Positions 1 through 8,784 of a DNA stretch of 64,000 nucleotides are shown here, in pieces. A program made the position numbers and the translations under genes. This DNA is from Sedimenticola thiotaurini (lineage in GTDB: Bacteria; Pseudomonadota; Gammaproteobacteria; Chromatiales; Chromatiaceae): NCBI RefSeq assembly GCF_001007875.1, contig NZ_CP011412.1, positions 682,001 through 746,000 of the forward strand, given 5' to 3'. The stretch's first letter is position 1. Each line of letters opens with the position of its first letter. The notes under the pieces were generated by a model. It had not been told where the DNA came from and searched no databases. It saw nothing but the letters and a program-made list of their open reading frames with translations.

Positions 1-291
1 AACGGACGTAATGGTGGTGGTGACCGTGGTCGGGGCCGGGCACAGCAACAGGCACCGCGTCGGCGGAACACGGGACAGAAGACGGCCACTGCGCCGGAGC
101 AGCCGGGCGCGCGGCGGAAACGGTCCGCACCGGCAGCCGCCAAGTCCGGCAATGAAGCCCCCAGATCGCAAAACAGTCGTCCGCAACGACCGGCGGCCAA
201 GGGTCAGCAGCAGTCCGCACCGTCAGAAGCAAACGGCAACCGGCGGGCACCACAACGGCGTCGCCAGCGGGCGACACTGCTCGGCGGTTAG
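1..291 (+). CDS. C-terminal tail of an Arg/Gly/Gln/Pro-rich protein (partial, possibly DEAD-box RNA helicase)
   Basis: An open frame runs from base 1 to the TAG at 289-291 and encodes 96 residues with no globular motif. The chain is dominated by Arg, Gly, Gln, Pro and Ala, and starts with a GGGDRGRGR stretch. Basic low-complexity tails of this kind are typical of the C-terminus of proteobacterial RhlE-type DEAD-box helicases, where they bind RNA. The catalytic domain lies outside the window, so the family is an inference. An ATG-started frame at 11-346 overlaps it, but has neither the RG-rich composition nor a natural ending. Confidence 0.5.
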   Translation, partial: NGRNGGGDRGRGRAQQQAPRRRNTGQKTATAPEQPGARRKRSAPAAAKSGNEAPRSQNSRPQRPAAKGQQQSAPSEANGNRRAPQRRRQRATLLGG

Positions 292-333
292 CTGTCTCTC
301 CACGGGTCGCCCCGTGGCCAGGGTGAGGGGATG

Positions 334-1089
334 TCAGGGGTTGTAACCGATCCTGATACTCAGCGGCCAGGTCACGGGGCGACGCATTTGGGGATCTCCC
401 CAGGCTGCGCCCAATGGCTGCGCTAGCTGTTCAACCGGATCAACCCCCGTTGTCTGAATCATCCGTTGTACCGCAGACCAGGTTCCCAGATAACCCGACA
501 GATCGGACAGATCCCAATCGGCCGCCATGGCAAACCCGGGTATGGGGGAGACCGGAGTGAAAGGGAAGGGGATAGCGCCATAGCCTCTCTCCACCCGTTG
601 CCGCTCTTTCGGCCAATACGCCTCCAGTGTGTCGTGATAGAGCCTGTTGATGATGGGGTCGATTTCCGGCGCTATTTTCAACAGATTGTAACTCCAGACG
701 GCTATCACTCCGCCGGGTTTCAGCACCCGTCTGACTTCAGTATAAAACGCCGCCAGGTCAAACCAGTGCAGTGCCTGCGCCACGGTCACCAGGTCCACGC
801 CGGCATCCGCTATGCCGCTCTGCTCCGCAGCCGCCACCCGGTAGTCTATGTTCTCCTGTGGCGGTGCGGCGGCAATCTGGCTGCTGCTGGCGTCGGTCGC
901 GATGACCCGGCCATAGTGGTCAACCAGTCGACGGGCAGCCTGGCTGTTGCCCGTGGCGCAATCCCAGGCGGTCTGGTGATCTCTGCACAGGGATGCCAGG
1001 TAACCGAATAGTCCGGACGGGTAGCCGGGCCGGAATCGGGCATAACCGGCCGAGTCTTTCGAAAAGTGGTCCTTGAACTGTTTTGTCAT
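334..1089 (-). CDS. Class I SAM-dependent methyltransferase
   Basis: 251 residues. The N-terminal part (DHFSKDSAGYARFRPGYP) and the following WDCATGNSQAA motif I fit the Methyltransf_11 / UbiE-like Rossmann fold that binds S-adenosylmethionine. Motif post-I is IATDASSSQI, and the VAQALHWFD segment is typical of the 'trans-aconitate methyltransferase-like' group of small cytoplasmic methyltransferases. The substrate cannot be told from sequence. It is transcribed away from epd, with about 130 bp between the two divergent starts. Confidence 0.8.
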   Translation of the reverse strand: MTKQFKDHFSKDSAGYARFRPGYPSGLFGYLASLCRDHQTAWDCATGNSQAARRLVDHYGRVIATDASSSQIAAAPPQENIDYRVAAAEQSGIADAGVDLVTVAQALHWFDLAAFYTEVRRVLKPGGVIAVWSYNLLKIAPEIDPIINRLYHDTLEAYWPKERQRVERGYGAIPFPFTPVSPIPGFAMAADWDLSDLSGYLGTWSAVQRMIQTTGVDPVEQLAQPLGAAWGDPQMRRPVTWPLSIRIGYNP

Positions 1090-1222
1090 GCTGGTTACCA
1101 GTTAAAAGGTCTGGGTTATTCGGCTGGGAAATGGCCGCCGAATATGGGAAAATGCCGCCTTCTTGTTCCATTGCCAGTGGTCCACACTGAACGGCCAGTC
1201 CCAATATCGAGCATCCGGGTAA

Positions 1223-2263
1223 ATGAAACTAAAAGTCGCCATCAACGGATATGGACGCATCGGCCGTTGTATCCTGCGGGCCCTGTACGAGTCACCCTAT
1301 TACCGCAGACAGATAGAGATTGTGGCCATCAATGAGCTGGCCGACCTGGACGTGGTGACCCACCTGACCAAGTACGATACCACCCATGGACGCTTTCCCG
1401 GCAGCGTGGCGCGGGATGAACGCCATCTGCTGATTGATGGCGATAAAATAGCCCTGCTCTCCGAACCCGATCCCGAGCTATTGCCTTGGCGCGCCCTGGA
1501 GGTGGATCTGGTGCTTGAGTGCAGCGGCGTGTTCAAGTCCCGGCAGGATGCGGAGCAGCATATCCGGGCCGGCGCTACCAAAGTGCTGTTTTCCCATCCC
1601 GCTGAACCGGATGTGGATGCCACCATTGTTTACGGTGTCAATGAACAGCAGTTGCAGCCGACCGACACCATCGTCTCCAACGCCTCCTGTACCACCAACG
1701 CCATTATTCCGGTATTGCATGCGCTGCAGGGAAGTTTCGGCATTGAGTGTGCGTTGATTACCACGATCCATTCGGCCATGCATGACCAGCCGGTAATCGA
1801 TGCCTACGACTCCGATCTGCGTAAGACCCGCTCCGCCTTGCAGTCGATCATCCCGGTGGAAACCGGCCTGGCCAGGGGAGTGGTGCGGATTCTGCCGGAA
1901 CTCCAGAACCGGGTGCATGCCCAGGCGATCCGGGTACCCACGATCAACGTCTCCATGATGGATCTGTCCGTGGAACTGGAACGACCGGCTACCCGCAATG
2001 AACTGAATCAGCTGTTCAGGACCCTGAGTGAAAAACAGGATGGGCGCCTGTTCGGATATATCGAAGAGTTGCTGGTGTCGTGCGACTTCAATCATGATTC
2101 CCGCTCCTCCATAGTGGACAGTAACCAGACCCAGGTCTGTAATCACCACTTCGCCAAGGTGGTCACCTGGTTTGATAACGAGTGGGGTTTCGCCAACCGC
2201 ATGCTGGATACCACGCTGGCCATGGCACCCGGGCAGGTGCCGTCTCCCCGGCTGAACAATTAA
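1223..2263 (+). CDS. epd: D-erythrose-4-phosphate dehydrogenase (GAPDH family)
   Basis: 346 residues covering the whole GAPDH fold. The NAD-binding start is INGYGRIGR (residues 8-16). The catalytic Cys is in SNASCTTN (Cys156) and the catalytic His in TIHSAMHD (His183). The NELAD and LKYDTTHGRF-like segments and the SHPAEPDVDATIVYGVN stretch follow E. coli Epd more closely than GapA. The enzyme oxidises erythrose 4-phosphate to 4-phosphoerythronate, the first step toward pyridoxal 5'-phosphate. A glycolytic GAPDH role cannot be excluded. It lies 15 bp before ppsR and is probably cotranscribed with it. Confidence 0.85.
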   Translation: MKLKVAINGYGRIGRCILRALYESPYYRRQIEIVAINELADLDVVTHLTKYDTTHGRFPGSVARDERHLLIDGDKIALLSEPDPELLPWRALEVDLVLECSGVFKSRQDAEQHIRAGATKVLFSHPAEPDVDATIVYGVNEQQLQPTDTIVSNASCTTNAIIPVLHALQGSFGIECALITTIHSAMHDQPVIDAYDSDLRKTRSALQSIIPVETGLARGVVRILPELQNRVHAQAIRVPTINVSMMDLSVELERPATRNELNQLFRTLSEKQDGRLFGYIEELLVSCDFNHDSRSSIVDSNQTQVCNHHFAKVVTWFDNEWGFANRMLDTTLAMAPGQVPSPRLNN

Positions 2264-2278
2264 TAGAACGGAAAGCAG

Positions 2279-3094
2279 ATGACCCGAAAACGCACGGTAT
2301 ATTATGTTTCGGAAAGCACCGGAATCACGGCAGAAACGCTGGGACACAGTCTGATCTCCCAGTTCGAACAGACCATCGAGTTCAAGGCCATCTACATGCC
2401 GTTTATCAATACGGTGGAGAAAGCCAAGAAACTGGCCAAGCAGTTCGATCTGGTGGCGAAGCGGGATGGCGCCCGCCCCATTGTTTTCGCCACCATGGTG
2501 GAGTACGAAACCCGGGTGGTGCTGAAGCGATCCAACTGCCTCTATATCGAACTGTTTGATACTTTTATCGCGCCCCTCAGCCGGGAACTGGGAGTTAATC
2601 CCTCCGGCAAGACCGGTCTCAGTCACGGCATGCTGAATGGCGAGAGCTACGAGAACCGGATGGATATCATCAATTTCGCCATGGTGAATGATGATGGTGC
2701 CCGGCTGGATAAATTTGACCAGGCCGATGTGATTCTCATCGGCGTATCCCGCTCCGGCAAGACACCCACCTGTCTCTACCTGGCCATGCATTTTGGTATC
2801 AAGGCCGCCAACTATCCATTGACCCCGGATGACTTCGAACAGAACAAAATCCCCGACAGCCTGCTGAAACATAAAGAGAAGCTGGTGGCCCTGACCATCG
2901 ATCCGCCGCGGCTGAACCGGATTCGTGAAGAGCGCCGCCCAGGCAGTGAGTACGCTTCCCTCAAGCGCTGTAACTCAGAAGTGAAACAGGCGCTGCAGAT
3001 GTTCAGAAAACACGATATCTGGGTGCTTGATACTACCACCCATTCCATTGAAGAGGTCTCATCCCGCATCGCCAAGGCGATCCGTTCACGCTGA
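2279..3094 (+). CDS. ppsR: PEP synthase regulatory protein (bifunctional kinase/pyrophosphorylase)
   Basis: 271 residues, the usual length for the DUF299/PSRP family. The N-terminus VYYVSESTGITAETLGHSL is diagnostic, and the P-loop GVSRSGKT sits at residues 155-162. Family members inactivate phosphoenolpyruvate synthase (or PPDK) by ADP-dependent phosphorylation of a Thr, and reactivate it by Pi-dependent dephosphorylation. This switches carbon flow between glycolysis and gluconeogenesis. The start ATG is preceded by GGAAAG about 5 bases upstream. The target enzyme is not in the window. Confidence 0.93.
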   Translation: MTRKRTVYYVSESTGITAETLGHSLISQFEQTIEFKAIYMPFINTVEKAKKLAKQFDLVAKRDGARPIVFATMVEYETRVVLKRSNCLYIELFDTFIAPLSRELGVNPSGKTGLSHGMLNGESYENRMDIINFAMVNDDGARLDKFDQADVILIGVSRSGKTPTCLYLAMHFGIKAANYPLTPDDFEQNKIPDSLLKHKEKLVALTIDPPRLNRIREERRPGSEYASLKRCNSEVKQALQMFRKHDIWVLDTTTHSIEEVSSRIAKAIRSR

Positions 3095-3120
3095 CGGAGG
3101 AGCGTGCTCCGCTGCCGGGT

Positions 3121-4002
3121 TTATTCCCCCTTCAACACCTTGATCAACGCACTGTGATCGAGATCGCCAAGGCCCTGATCGATCAGTGTCTGGTAGAGTT
3201 CCGCATTGAGCCGGGTGGCAGGTAATTCCAGGTGGTAATCGGCCGCCAGTTCAAGTGCCTGGCGCAGATCCTTGTGCTGGGTAGTGATTTTTCCGCCCGG
3301 GGCAAAATCCCCATCAATCATCCGCTGGCCGTGAACCTCCAGTATCCTGGAGCTGGCAAAGCCCCCCATCAACGCCTCCCGCACCTTGGCCGGATCGGCA
3401 CCGGCTTGCCGGGCCAGGGTCAGCGCTTCTGCAACTGCACCGATATTCAGCCCCACGATCACCTGATTGGCGGCCTTGGCGATCTGACCGGCGCCAATAT
3501 CGCCCACATGGGTGAACCTGGAACCCAGCACATCGAACAGGGGCAGGGCCCGTTGTATGGCCTGTTCCTCACCCCCGGCCATGATGGTCAGGGTGCCATT
3601 GATGGCGCCGATTTCGCCACCTGAGACGGGGGCATCCACATAATCCACACCGTGCTGTTTCAGCCGCTTGGCAAACTCCCGGGTAGGACCGACCGCTGTC
3701 GTGCCCATGTCGATAATCAGCCCGTTCTCCCGTAACCCCTCAACCAGACCCGATGGTCCGAACAGCACCTGCTCAACCGCCGGCGTGTCAGCAACCATTA
3801 ACAGTATGATATCGGCGGAGCGTGCCACCTCTGCGGGTGTTGCGACTGACAGAATTCCTGCTCTTTCCAGCTGTTTCGCCGCTTCCGGGCTGCGATTATG
3901 CACAATCAGTCGGGCGCCGGCCTGATGCAGATTCAGGCACATGGGACGGCCCATCAGGCCCAGCCCGATAAAACCGAGGGTGTAGTTTTCGAGTCTCTTC
4001 AT
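3121..4002 (-). CDS. 2-hydroxy-3-oxopropionate reductase / 3-hydroxyisobutyrate dehydrogenase family protein
   Basis: 293 residues of the beta-hydroxyacid dehydrogenase family. The dinucleotide-binding motif is GFIGLGLMGRP (residues 10-20). The substrate loop is DAPVSGGEIGA, and the catalytic Lys is in GQIAKAANQ. The family reduces tartronate semialdehyde to glycerate (GarR) or oxidises 3-hydroxyisobutyrate (MmsB), and sequence alone does not separate the two. A second family member lies at 10858-11730. The divergent neighbour is a D-glycerate/hydroxypyruvate-type dehydrogenase, which favours a C3 hydroxyacid (glyoxylate/glycerate) role for this copy. Confidence 0.82.
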   Translation of the reverse strand: MKRLENYTLGFIGLGLMGRPMCLNLHQAGARLIVHNRSPEAAKQLERAGILSVATPAEVARSADIILLMVADTPAVEQVLFGPSGLVEGLRENGLIIDMGTTAVGPTREFAKRLKQHGVDYVDAPVSGGEIGAINGTLTIMAGGEEQAIQRALPLFDVLGSRFTHVGDIGAGQIAKAANQVIVGLNIGAVAEALTLARQAGADPAKVREALMGGFASSRILEVHGQRMIDGDFAPGGKITTQHKDLRQALELAADYHLELPATRLNAELYQTLIDQGLGDLDHSALIKVLKGE

Positions 4003-4302
4003 GGTTTGATCTCTGGTCCCTGTTCTGTTTCAGAGTAGTCAGTTATGTCGCCACTAGCAACGGATAATCGGTGACTGTCGGGGAGCACAATCGGCCCCCG
4101 GAGATAGGGGGGTTTTTGTGATTTGGAAAATTGTTTCTCGAAATTTCAGAATCTTCGCCTACACTGATATGAAAACGGCTCGGTACGGCAGCAGTAGTGG
4201 CCACAAATAGGGTGACGCAGACCTGTGGGGAAGTTCCAGGTCAGTTCTGGCCCACATCGATGCGGATAACAAGCGGTATTAAAACCGTAATAACAATAGC
4301 TT
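4003..4302. other. Divergent intergenic region
   Basis: 300 bp between two divergently transcribed dehydrogenase genes. No coding sequence is seen. It contains one terminator-like hairpin (listed separately) and AT-richer sequence around 4120-4165 that could hold promoters. I cannot define -35/-10 pairs with confidence. The start at 4303 has no convincing Shine-Dalgarno sequence. Confidence 0.5.
4094..4117 (+). terminator. Terminator-like hairpin in a divergent promoter region
   Basis: CCCCC at 4095-4099 pairs with the G-run at 4107-4112 across a 7-base loop and is followed at once by TTTTT (4113-4117). It has the form of a rho-independent terminator on the plus strand but lies between divergent genes. 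It could therefore end a short leader or small RNA, or act as an attenuator for the gene at 4303. Confidence 0.45.
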
Positions 4303-5268
4303 ATGAGCAGAAAACCCGTTGTATTGGTGACACGAAAACTTCCGGACGCGGTGGAACTGCGTCTGGCGCGTGACTACGATGCCCGTTTCAACCAGGAGGA
4401 TCGGGTCTATAGCAGCGACGAACTGATTGAGCGCGCTGCCGGTGCGGATGCCATCATTCCCTGTCACACGGAGAAGCTGACCGCGGCGGTGATTCAGCGC
4501 CTGCCGGAAAGCGTTCGGGCGATCTGCAGTTTTTCCGTCGGCTTTGATCATATCGATCTGGATGCAGCCAAAGCGCGCGGTATGGTCGTTACCAACACCC
4601 CGGATGTACTCAATGACGCAACGGCGGAGATCGCCATGCTGTTACTGCTCGCCGCCGCCCGGCGGGCGCACCAGGGTGAACAGCAGATCCGTACCGCAAC
4701 CTGGGCAGAGTGGAGTGCCACCGGCGGACTGGGCATTCAGCTGACCGGTAAACGGCTGGGAATTCTGGGTATGGGACGGGTAGGGCGTATCCTGGCCAGA
4801 CGTGCCCGGGGTTTCGATATGGAGATTCACTACCACAACCGCCACCGGCTCCCGCCTGAGCTGGAGGCCGGTGCGATCTACCACCCCAGTGTGGAGCAGC
4901 TGTTACCGCAATGTGATTTTCTCTCGCTGCACTGTCCGGCCACTCCGGAAACCGATCAGCTGATAAATGCGGAACGGATCGGCCTGCTGCCGGATGGAGC
5001 CATACTGGTGAATACCGCGCGGGGTGCCATCGTGGATGACGATGCCCTGATTGATGCATTGCGCTCCGGCAAGCTGTTTTCCGCCGGACTGGATGTGTTC
5101 AACAACGAGCCGGACATTGATCCCCGTTACCGGCAACTGGACAACACTTTTTTACTTCCCCACGTGGGCAGCGCCACCCGGGAGACCCGGGACGCCATGG
5201 GGTTCAGGGCGCTGGATAATCTGGATGCAATCACTTCGGGTCGTGAACCACCTGACCGGTTGGTTTAG
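4303..5268 (+). CDS. D-2-hydroxyacid dehydrogenase (D-glycerate dehydrogenase / hydroxypyruvate reductase-like)
   Basis: 321 residues. It has the NAD(P)-binding glycine motif GILGMGRVGR in the middle, the signature NTARGAIVDDDAL with the conserved Arg, and the catalytic-His segment LPHVGSAT near the C-terminus. The family reduces hydroxypyruvate or glyoxylate, or oxidises D-glycerate, in the cytoplasm. Two tartronate-semialdehyde-type reductases nearby (3121-4002 and 10858-11730) fit glyoxylate/glycerate interconversion. The exact substrate is an inference. Confidence 0.85.
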   Translation: MSRKPVVLVTRKLPDAVELRLARDYDARFNQEDRVYSSDELIERAAGADAIIPCHTEKLTAAVIQRLPESVRAICSFSVGFDHIDLDAAKARGMVVTNTPDVLNDATAEIAMLLLLAAARRAHQGEQQIRTATWAEWSATGGLGIQLTGKRLGILGMGRVGRILARRARGFDMEIHYHNRHRLPPELEAGAIYHPSVEQLLPQCDFLSLHCPATPETDQLINAERIGLLPDGAILVNTARGAIVDDDALIDALRSGKLFSAGLDVFNNEPDIDPRYRQLDNTFLLPHVGSATRETRDAMGFRALDNLDAITSGREPPDRLV

Positions 5269-5430
5269 GACGCAGGGGCGTTTATTAGTCATGGTCGGAT
5301 AGAGAGGAGTCGATTGCCTATACTGCTGTAGGGAGTTGGATAGATGTGGAAAGCAAGGGATTGTGAGTACGTTTTAATACGGTAAGAAAAAAAGACCAAA
5401 ACGTAATACCCATTCGAGGAGGAGATCTAC

Positions 5431-6597
5431 ATGAAACACGCAACACCGAAAGATGACGTGGTGACCGGCTCGGCAGATAACAACACTTCACCCAGTCGAC
5501 GCAAGTTCCTGAAAGGTGGTCTCGCTGCCGCAGTAGGTACAGCAGCAGCCGGTTTCCCGATGATATCCGTCGGGGCCCCCCTGGTGGTCAAGATGCAGAC
5601 ATCCTGGCCATCATCCGATATCTGGATGGATTTCGCCCGCCAGTACACGGAGCGCGTCGAACGCATGGCCGGCGGTCGTCTGAAAATCGATCTGTTGCCG
5701 GCCGGTGCGGTGGTCAAGGCGTTCCAGGTGATGGACGCGGTTAACGACGGTATTCTCGATGCGGCGCACACGGTGCCGGTCTACTGGTACGGTAAGCACA
5801 AGGCGGCATCGCTGTTTGGTACCGGCCCGGTATTTGGTGGTAGCGCCACCACCATGCTGGCCTGGTTCAACGCCGGTGGTGGCCGGGAGCTGTACCGCGA
5901 ACTGACCCAGGACATCATGGGGCTGAATGTCTATGGCCTGCTCGGTTTCCCCATGCCGGCGCAGCCATTTGGCTGGTTCAAAGGCACGGTCAACACGGCT
6001 GCGGATCTGCAGGGCTTCAAGTACCGCACCGTGGGCCTGGCGGCCGACCTGATGCAGAAAATGGGTATGAGCGTGGCCCAGTTGCCAGGCGGCGAGATTG
6101 TGCCGGCCATGGAGCGGGGTGTTATCGATGCCTTCGAATTCAATAATCCCTCGTCGGACATGCGCTTTGGCTCCCAGGATGTGGCCAAGAACTACTACCT
6201 GTCGTCCTATCACCAGGCCAGTGAGAGTTTCGAGTTCCTGTTCAACAAGGATTTCTTTGATGACCTGGACGACGATCTGAAGGCGATCCTGGAGTATGGC
6301 GTGGAGTCAGCCAGTACCGCCAATACCGCCATCGCGCTGGACAACTACTCCCAGGACCTGCAGACACTGCAGGAAAAACATGGCGTCACGGTACACCGCA
6401 CCTCGAAGGAGATTCTCGATGCCGAACTGAAGGCCTGGGATCAGATCATTCCCGACCTTGAGAAAGACCCCTACATGAAGAAAGTACTGGACAGCCAGCG
6501 GGCCTGGGTTGAACGGGTGGTGTTCTACGAACTGATGAACTCCCCGGACTACAACCTGGCCTACAGCCACTACTTCCCGGGCAAACTGAAGCTCTGA
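5431..6597 (+). CDS. TRAP transporter solute-binding protein, Tat-exported (DctP family)
   Basis: 388 residues. A twin-arginine signal (SRRKFLKGG near residues 25-33, then an Ala/Gly-rich hydrophobic stretch) directs it to the periplasm. The mature part starts near VVKMQTSWPSS and shows the DctP fold hallmarks VERMAGGRLKIDLLPAG and LQGFKYRTVG. The latter contains the conserved Arg that clamps a ligand carboxylate. It resembles the subfamily often labelled mannitol/chloroaromatic or keto-acid binding, but the ligand is unknown. A strong ribosome site, GAGGAGGAG (5416-5424), sits 6 bases before the ATG. It is followed by both permease genes. Confidence 0.9.
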   Translation: MKHATPKDDVVTGSADNNTSPSRRKFLKGGLAAAVGTAAAGFPMISVGAPLVVKMQTSWPSSDIWMDFARQYTERVERMAGGRLKIDLLPAGAVVKAFQVMDAVNDGILDAAHTVPVYWYGKHKAASLFGTGPVFGGSATTMLAWFNAGGGRELYRELTQDIMGLNVYGLLGFPMPAQPFGWFKGTVNTAADLQGFKYRTVGLAADLMQKMGMSVAQLPGGEIVPAMERGVIDAFEFNNPSSDMRFGSQDVAKNYYLSSYHQASESFEFLFNKDFFDDLDDDLKAILEYGVESASTANTAIALDNYSQDLQTLQEKHGVTVHRTSKEILDAELKAWDQIIPDLEKDPYMKKVLDSQRAWVERVVFYELMNSPDYNLAYSHYFPGKLKL

Positions 6598-6614
6598 CCG
6601 ACAACAGCGGATCA

Positions 6615-6649
6615 CCCTGTGGCGCAAACGTAGCGTTTGCGTTGCAGGG
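6615..6649 (+). other. Stem-loop between solute-binding protein and permease genes
   Basis: CCCTG (6615-6619) and CAGGG (6645-6649) enclose the self-complementary core GCGCAAACG-TA-CGTTTGCG, giving a long hairpin with no U-run. Placed just after a binding-protein gene and before its permeases, it may stabilise the upstream message so that more binding protein than permease is made. That role is inferred from position only. Confidence 0.55.
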
Positions 6650-6699
6650 CGAGCGTCCAATAGGGCAGGTACTCTACAGGCTAGAAAACGGGAGAAGGA

Positions 6700-7359
6700 A
6701 TGCTTGGTTATATCCATTTCGCGGACCGGCTGTCGGCCTGGTTTGGCAAGGCATTCGCCTGGTTGATCCTGGTGATGGCGTTCGGTGTCGGCTACGAGGT
6801 GTTGGTGCGTTACGGCTTCAACTCACCGACCAGTTGGGCGTTTGATCTCTCCTACATCACCTATGGCACCCTGTTCATGATGGGCGGCGCCTACACGCTG
6901 TCCCGGGGAGGCCATGTACGGGGTGATTTCATCTACCGTCTGTGGAAGCCCCGCACCCAGGCCCGTGTCGAACTGGTGCTCTATTTCCTGTTTTTCTTTC
7001 CCGGTGTGCTGGCACTGATCATTTCCGGCTGGAAGTACGCGGAACGCTCCTGGCGTTATCTGGAAGTGAGTGTGAACAGTCCGGCGGGTATTCCGATATT
7101 TCAGTTCAAATCGGTGATCGTGGTGGCGGGCGTTCTTATGTTCATCCAGGGGATCGCCCAGGTGTTCCGCTGCATCATCTGTATACGTACCGGTGAATGG
7201 CTGGTTGCCGCTGAAGATATCGAAGAGACCGAAATCCAACTGGCCCGGGAGATGGAAAACGAGGCGGGACATTTTGCCTCCGATACGGCACGCGAAGACG
7301 CCCGTGGACTGAAAGAAGAACTCAAAGAAGATGAACTTAAAGAACAGGAGCCTCGTTGA
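6700..7359 (+). CDS. TRAP transporter small permease subunit (DctQ family)
   Basis: 219 residues with four predicted membrane segments. The first is near residues 15-35, the second follows SWAFDLSYITYGTLFMMGGAY, the third is LVLYFLFFFPGVLALIISG and the fourth is SVIVVAGVLMFIQGIAQV. The cytoplasmic tail of about 50 residues is unusually long and charged, rich in Glu and Lys. The start follows GGAGAAGG. It forms the membrane complex with the DctM protein encoded 3 bp downstream. Confidence 0.88.
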   Translation: MLGYIHFADRLSAWFGKAFAWLILVMAFGVGYEVLVRYGFNSPTSWAFDLSYITYGTLFMMGGAYTLSRGGHVRGDFIYRLWKPRTQARVELVLYFLFFFPGVLALIISGWKYAERSWRYLEVSVNSPAGIPIFQFKSVIVVAGVLMFIQGIAQVFRCIICIRTGEWLVAAEDIEETEIQLAREMENEAGHFASDTAREDARGLKEELKEDELKEQEPR

Positions 7360-7362
7360 GCC

Positions 7363-8784
7363 ATGTCTGATCCTGTTATCGCGCTGTGCATGCTGGGCAT
7401 TTTCCTGTTTATCATCCTGCTGGGGTTTCCGGTTGCTTTCACCCTGATGGCCATGGGCATCATGTTCGGCTACTACGCCTACTTCGACCCGGGCCGTATG
7501 TGGCGGGCCTATGACCGGGCGGTGCGGGCGGATGCGGATCAACTGACCCAGATTCAACTCTGGATCGAAGGGCTGTTTAACAACCGGATCTTTGACCTGT
7601 TCGTCAATCAGACCTACTCGGTGATGGACAACGATGTACTCACCGCGGTGCCGCTATTCCTGTTCATGGGTTACATCGTTGAGCGGGCCAATATTGTTGC
7701 CCGACTGTTTCACACCCTGAATATTGCTGCACGCCACATACCGGGTTCGATGGCGGTGGCGGCACTGATAACCTGTACCCTGTTTGCCACGGCCACCGGC
7801 ATTGTGGGAGCGGTGGTGACCCTGATGGGACTGTTGGCGTTTCCGGCTATGCTCAAGGCCCGTTATAACACCAGCCTGGCCTCCGGCGTGATCTGTGCCG
7901 GCGGTACACTGGGTATTCTGATACCACCGTCCATCATGTTGATCGTCTACGCGGCAGCGTCCGGTGTATCCATTGTAAAACTGTACGCCGGTGCACTGCT
8001 GCCGGGGCTGATGCTGGCCGGTCTCTATGTGATCTACGTGGTGGGTCGATCCATGCTGCAACCCCAACTGGCACCCAAGCCGACCCGGGCCGAGATCGGT
8101 GAGTTTACCGTTGGTCAGATTGTGCTGCGTCTGCTGACTTCGTTCTTCCCCCTGGCATTTCTTATTCTGGCGGTGCTGGGGGCCATTCTGTTCGGGCTGG
8201 CCACACCTTCGGAAGCGGCGGCGGTGGGTGCCCTGGGTGGATTGGCGCTCACTTTTCTTTACCGGGCATTCACCTGGCAGCGCCTGCGGGAGTCGGTCTA
8301 CCTGACCCTGCGTACCACCGCCATGGTGTGCTGGCTGTTTGTGGGGTCCTGGACCTTCTCGTCGGTATTCTCCTATCTGGGTGGGGAACAGATCATCAGT
8401 GAATTTGTCACCAGCCTGGATATCTCGCCGGTGACCTTTCTGATCATGGCGCAGATCATCATCTTCCTGCTCGGCTGGCCGCTGGAGTGGTCGGAGATCA
8501 TTATCATCTTCGTACCCATATTCCTGCCCCTGTTGCCCCATTTCGGTATCGACCCGCTGTTTTTCGGCATCCTGGTGGCGCTCAATCTGCAGACCTCGTT
8601 CCTGACGCCTCCTATGGCGATGTCGGCCTATTATCTGAAGGGGATTGCGCCGCCCCATGTGCAGTTGAACGATATCTTCAAGGGTAACTATCCCTATCTC
8701 GCCATGGTGCTGTTTGCCATGGTTATCCTGTATAACTTCCCCGGAATCACTTTCTGGCTGCCGGATCTGATCTATGGCCGTTGA
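7363..8784 (+). CDS. TRAP transporter large permease subunit (DctM family)
   Basis: 473 residues with about 12 hydrophobic segments, the normal size for the sodium-coupled transport subunit of TRAP systems. Family landmarks include VPLFLFMGYIVERA near residue 100, TGIVGAVVTLMG, GTLGILIPPSIMLIVYA and the C-terminal NLQTSFLTPPMAMSAYYLKG. It works with the DctQ protein (6700-7359) and the periplasmic binding protein (5431-6597). Its end overlaps the amidase start by 11 bp, so transporter and amidase are translationally coupled. Confidence 0.92.
   Translation: MSDPVIALCMLGIFLFIILLGFPVAFTLMAMGIMFGYYAYFDPGRMWRAYDRAVRADADQLTQIQLWIEGLFNNRIFDLFVNQTYSVMDNDVLTAVPLFLFMGYIVERANIVARLFHTLNIAARHIPGSMAVAALITCTLFATATGIVGAVVTLMGLLAFPAMLKARYNTSLASGVICAGGTLGILIPPSIMLIVYAAASGVSIVKLYAGALLPGLMLAGLYVIYVVGRSMLQPQLAPKPTRAEIGEFTVGQIVLRLLTSFFPLAFLILAVLGAILFGLATPSEAAAVGALGGLALTFLYRAFTWQRLRESVYLTLRTTAMVCWLFVGSWTFSSVFSYLGGEQIISEFVTSLDISPVTFLIMAQIIIFLLGWPLEWSEIIIIFVPIFLPLLPHFGIDPLFFGILVALNLQTSFLTPPMAMSAYYLKGIAPPHVQLNDIFKGNYPYLAMVLFAMVILYNFPGITFWLPDLIYGR

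Noticed and set aside
1478-2872. 464-residue open frame on the minus strand over epd and ppsR
   Set aside because: It covers two well-supported genes in the opposite direction and shows no domain.
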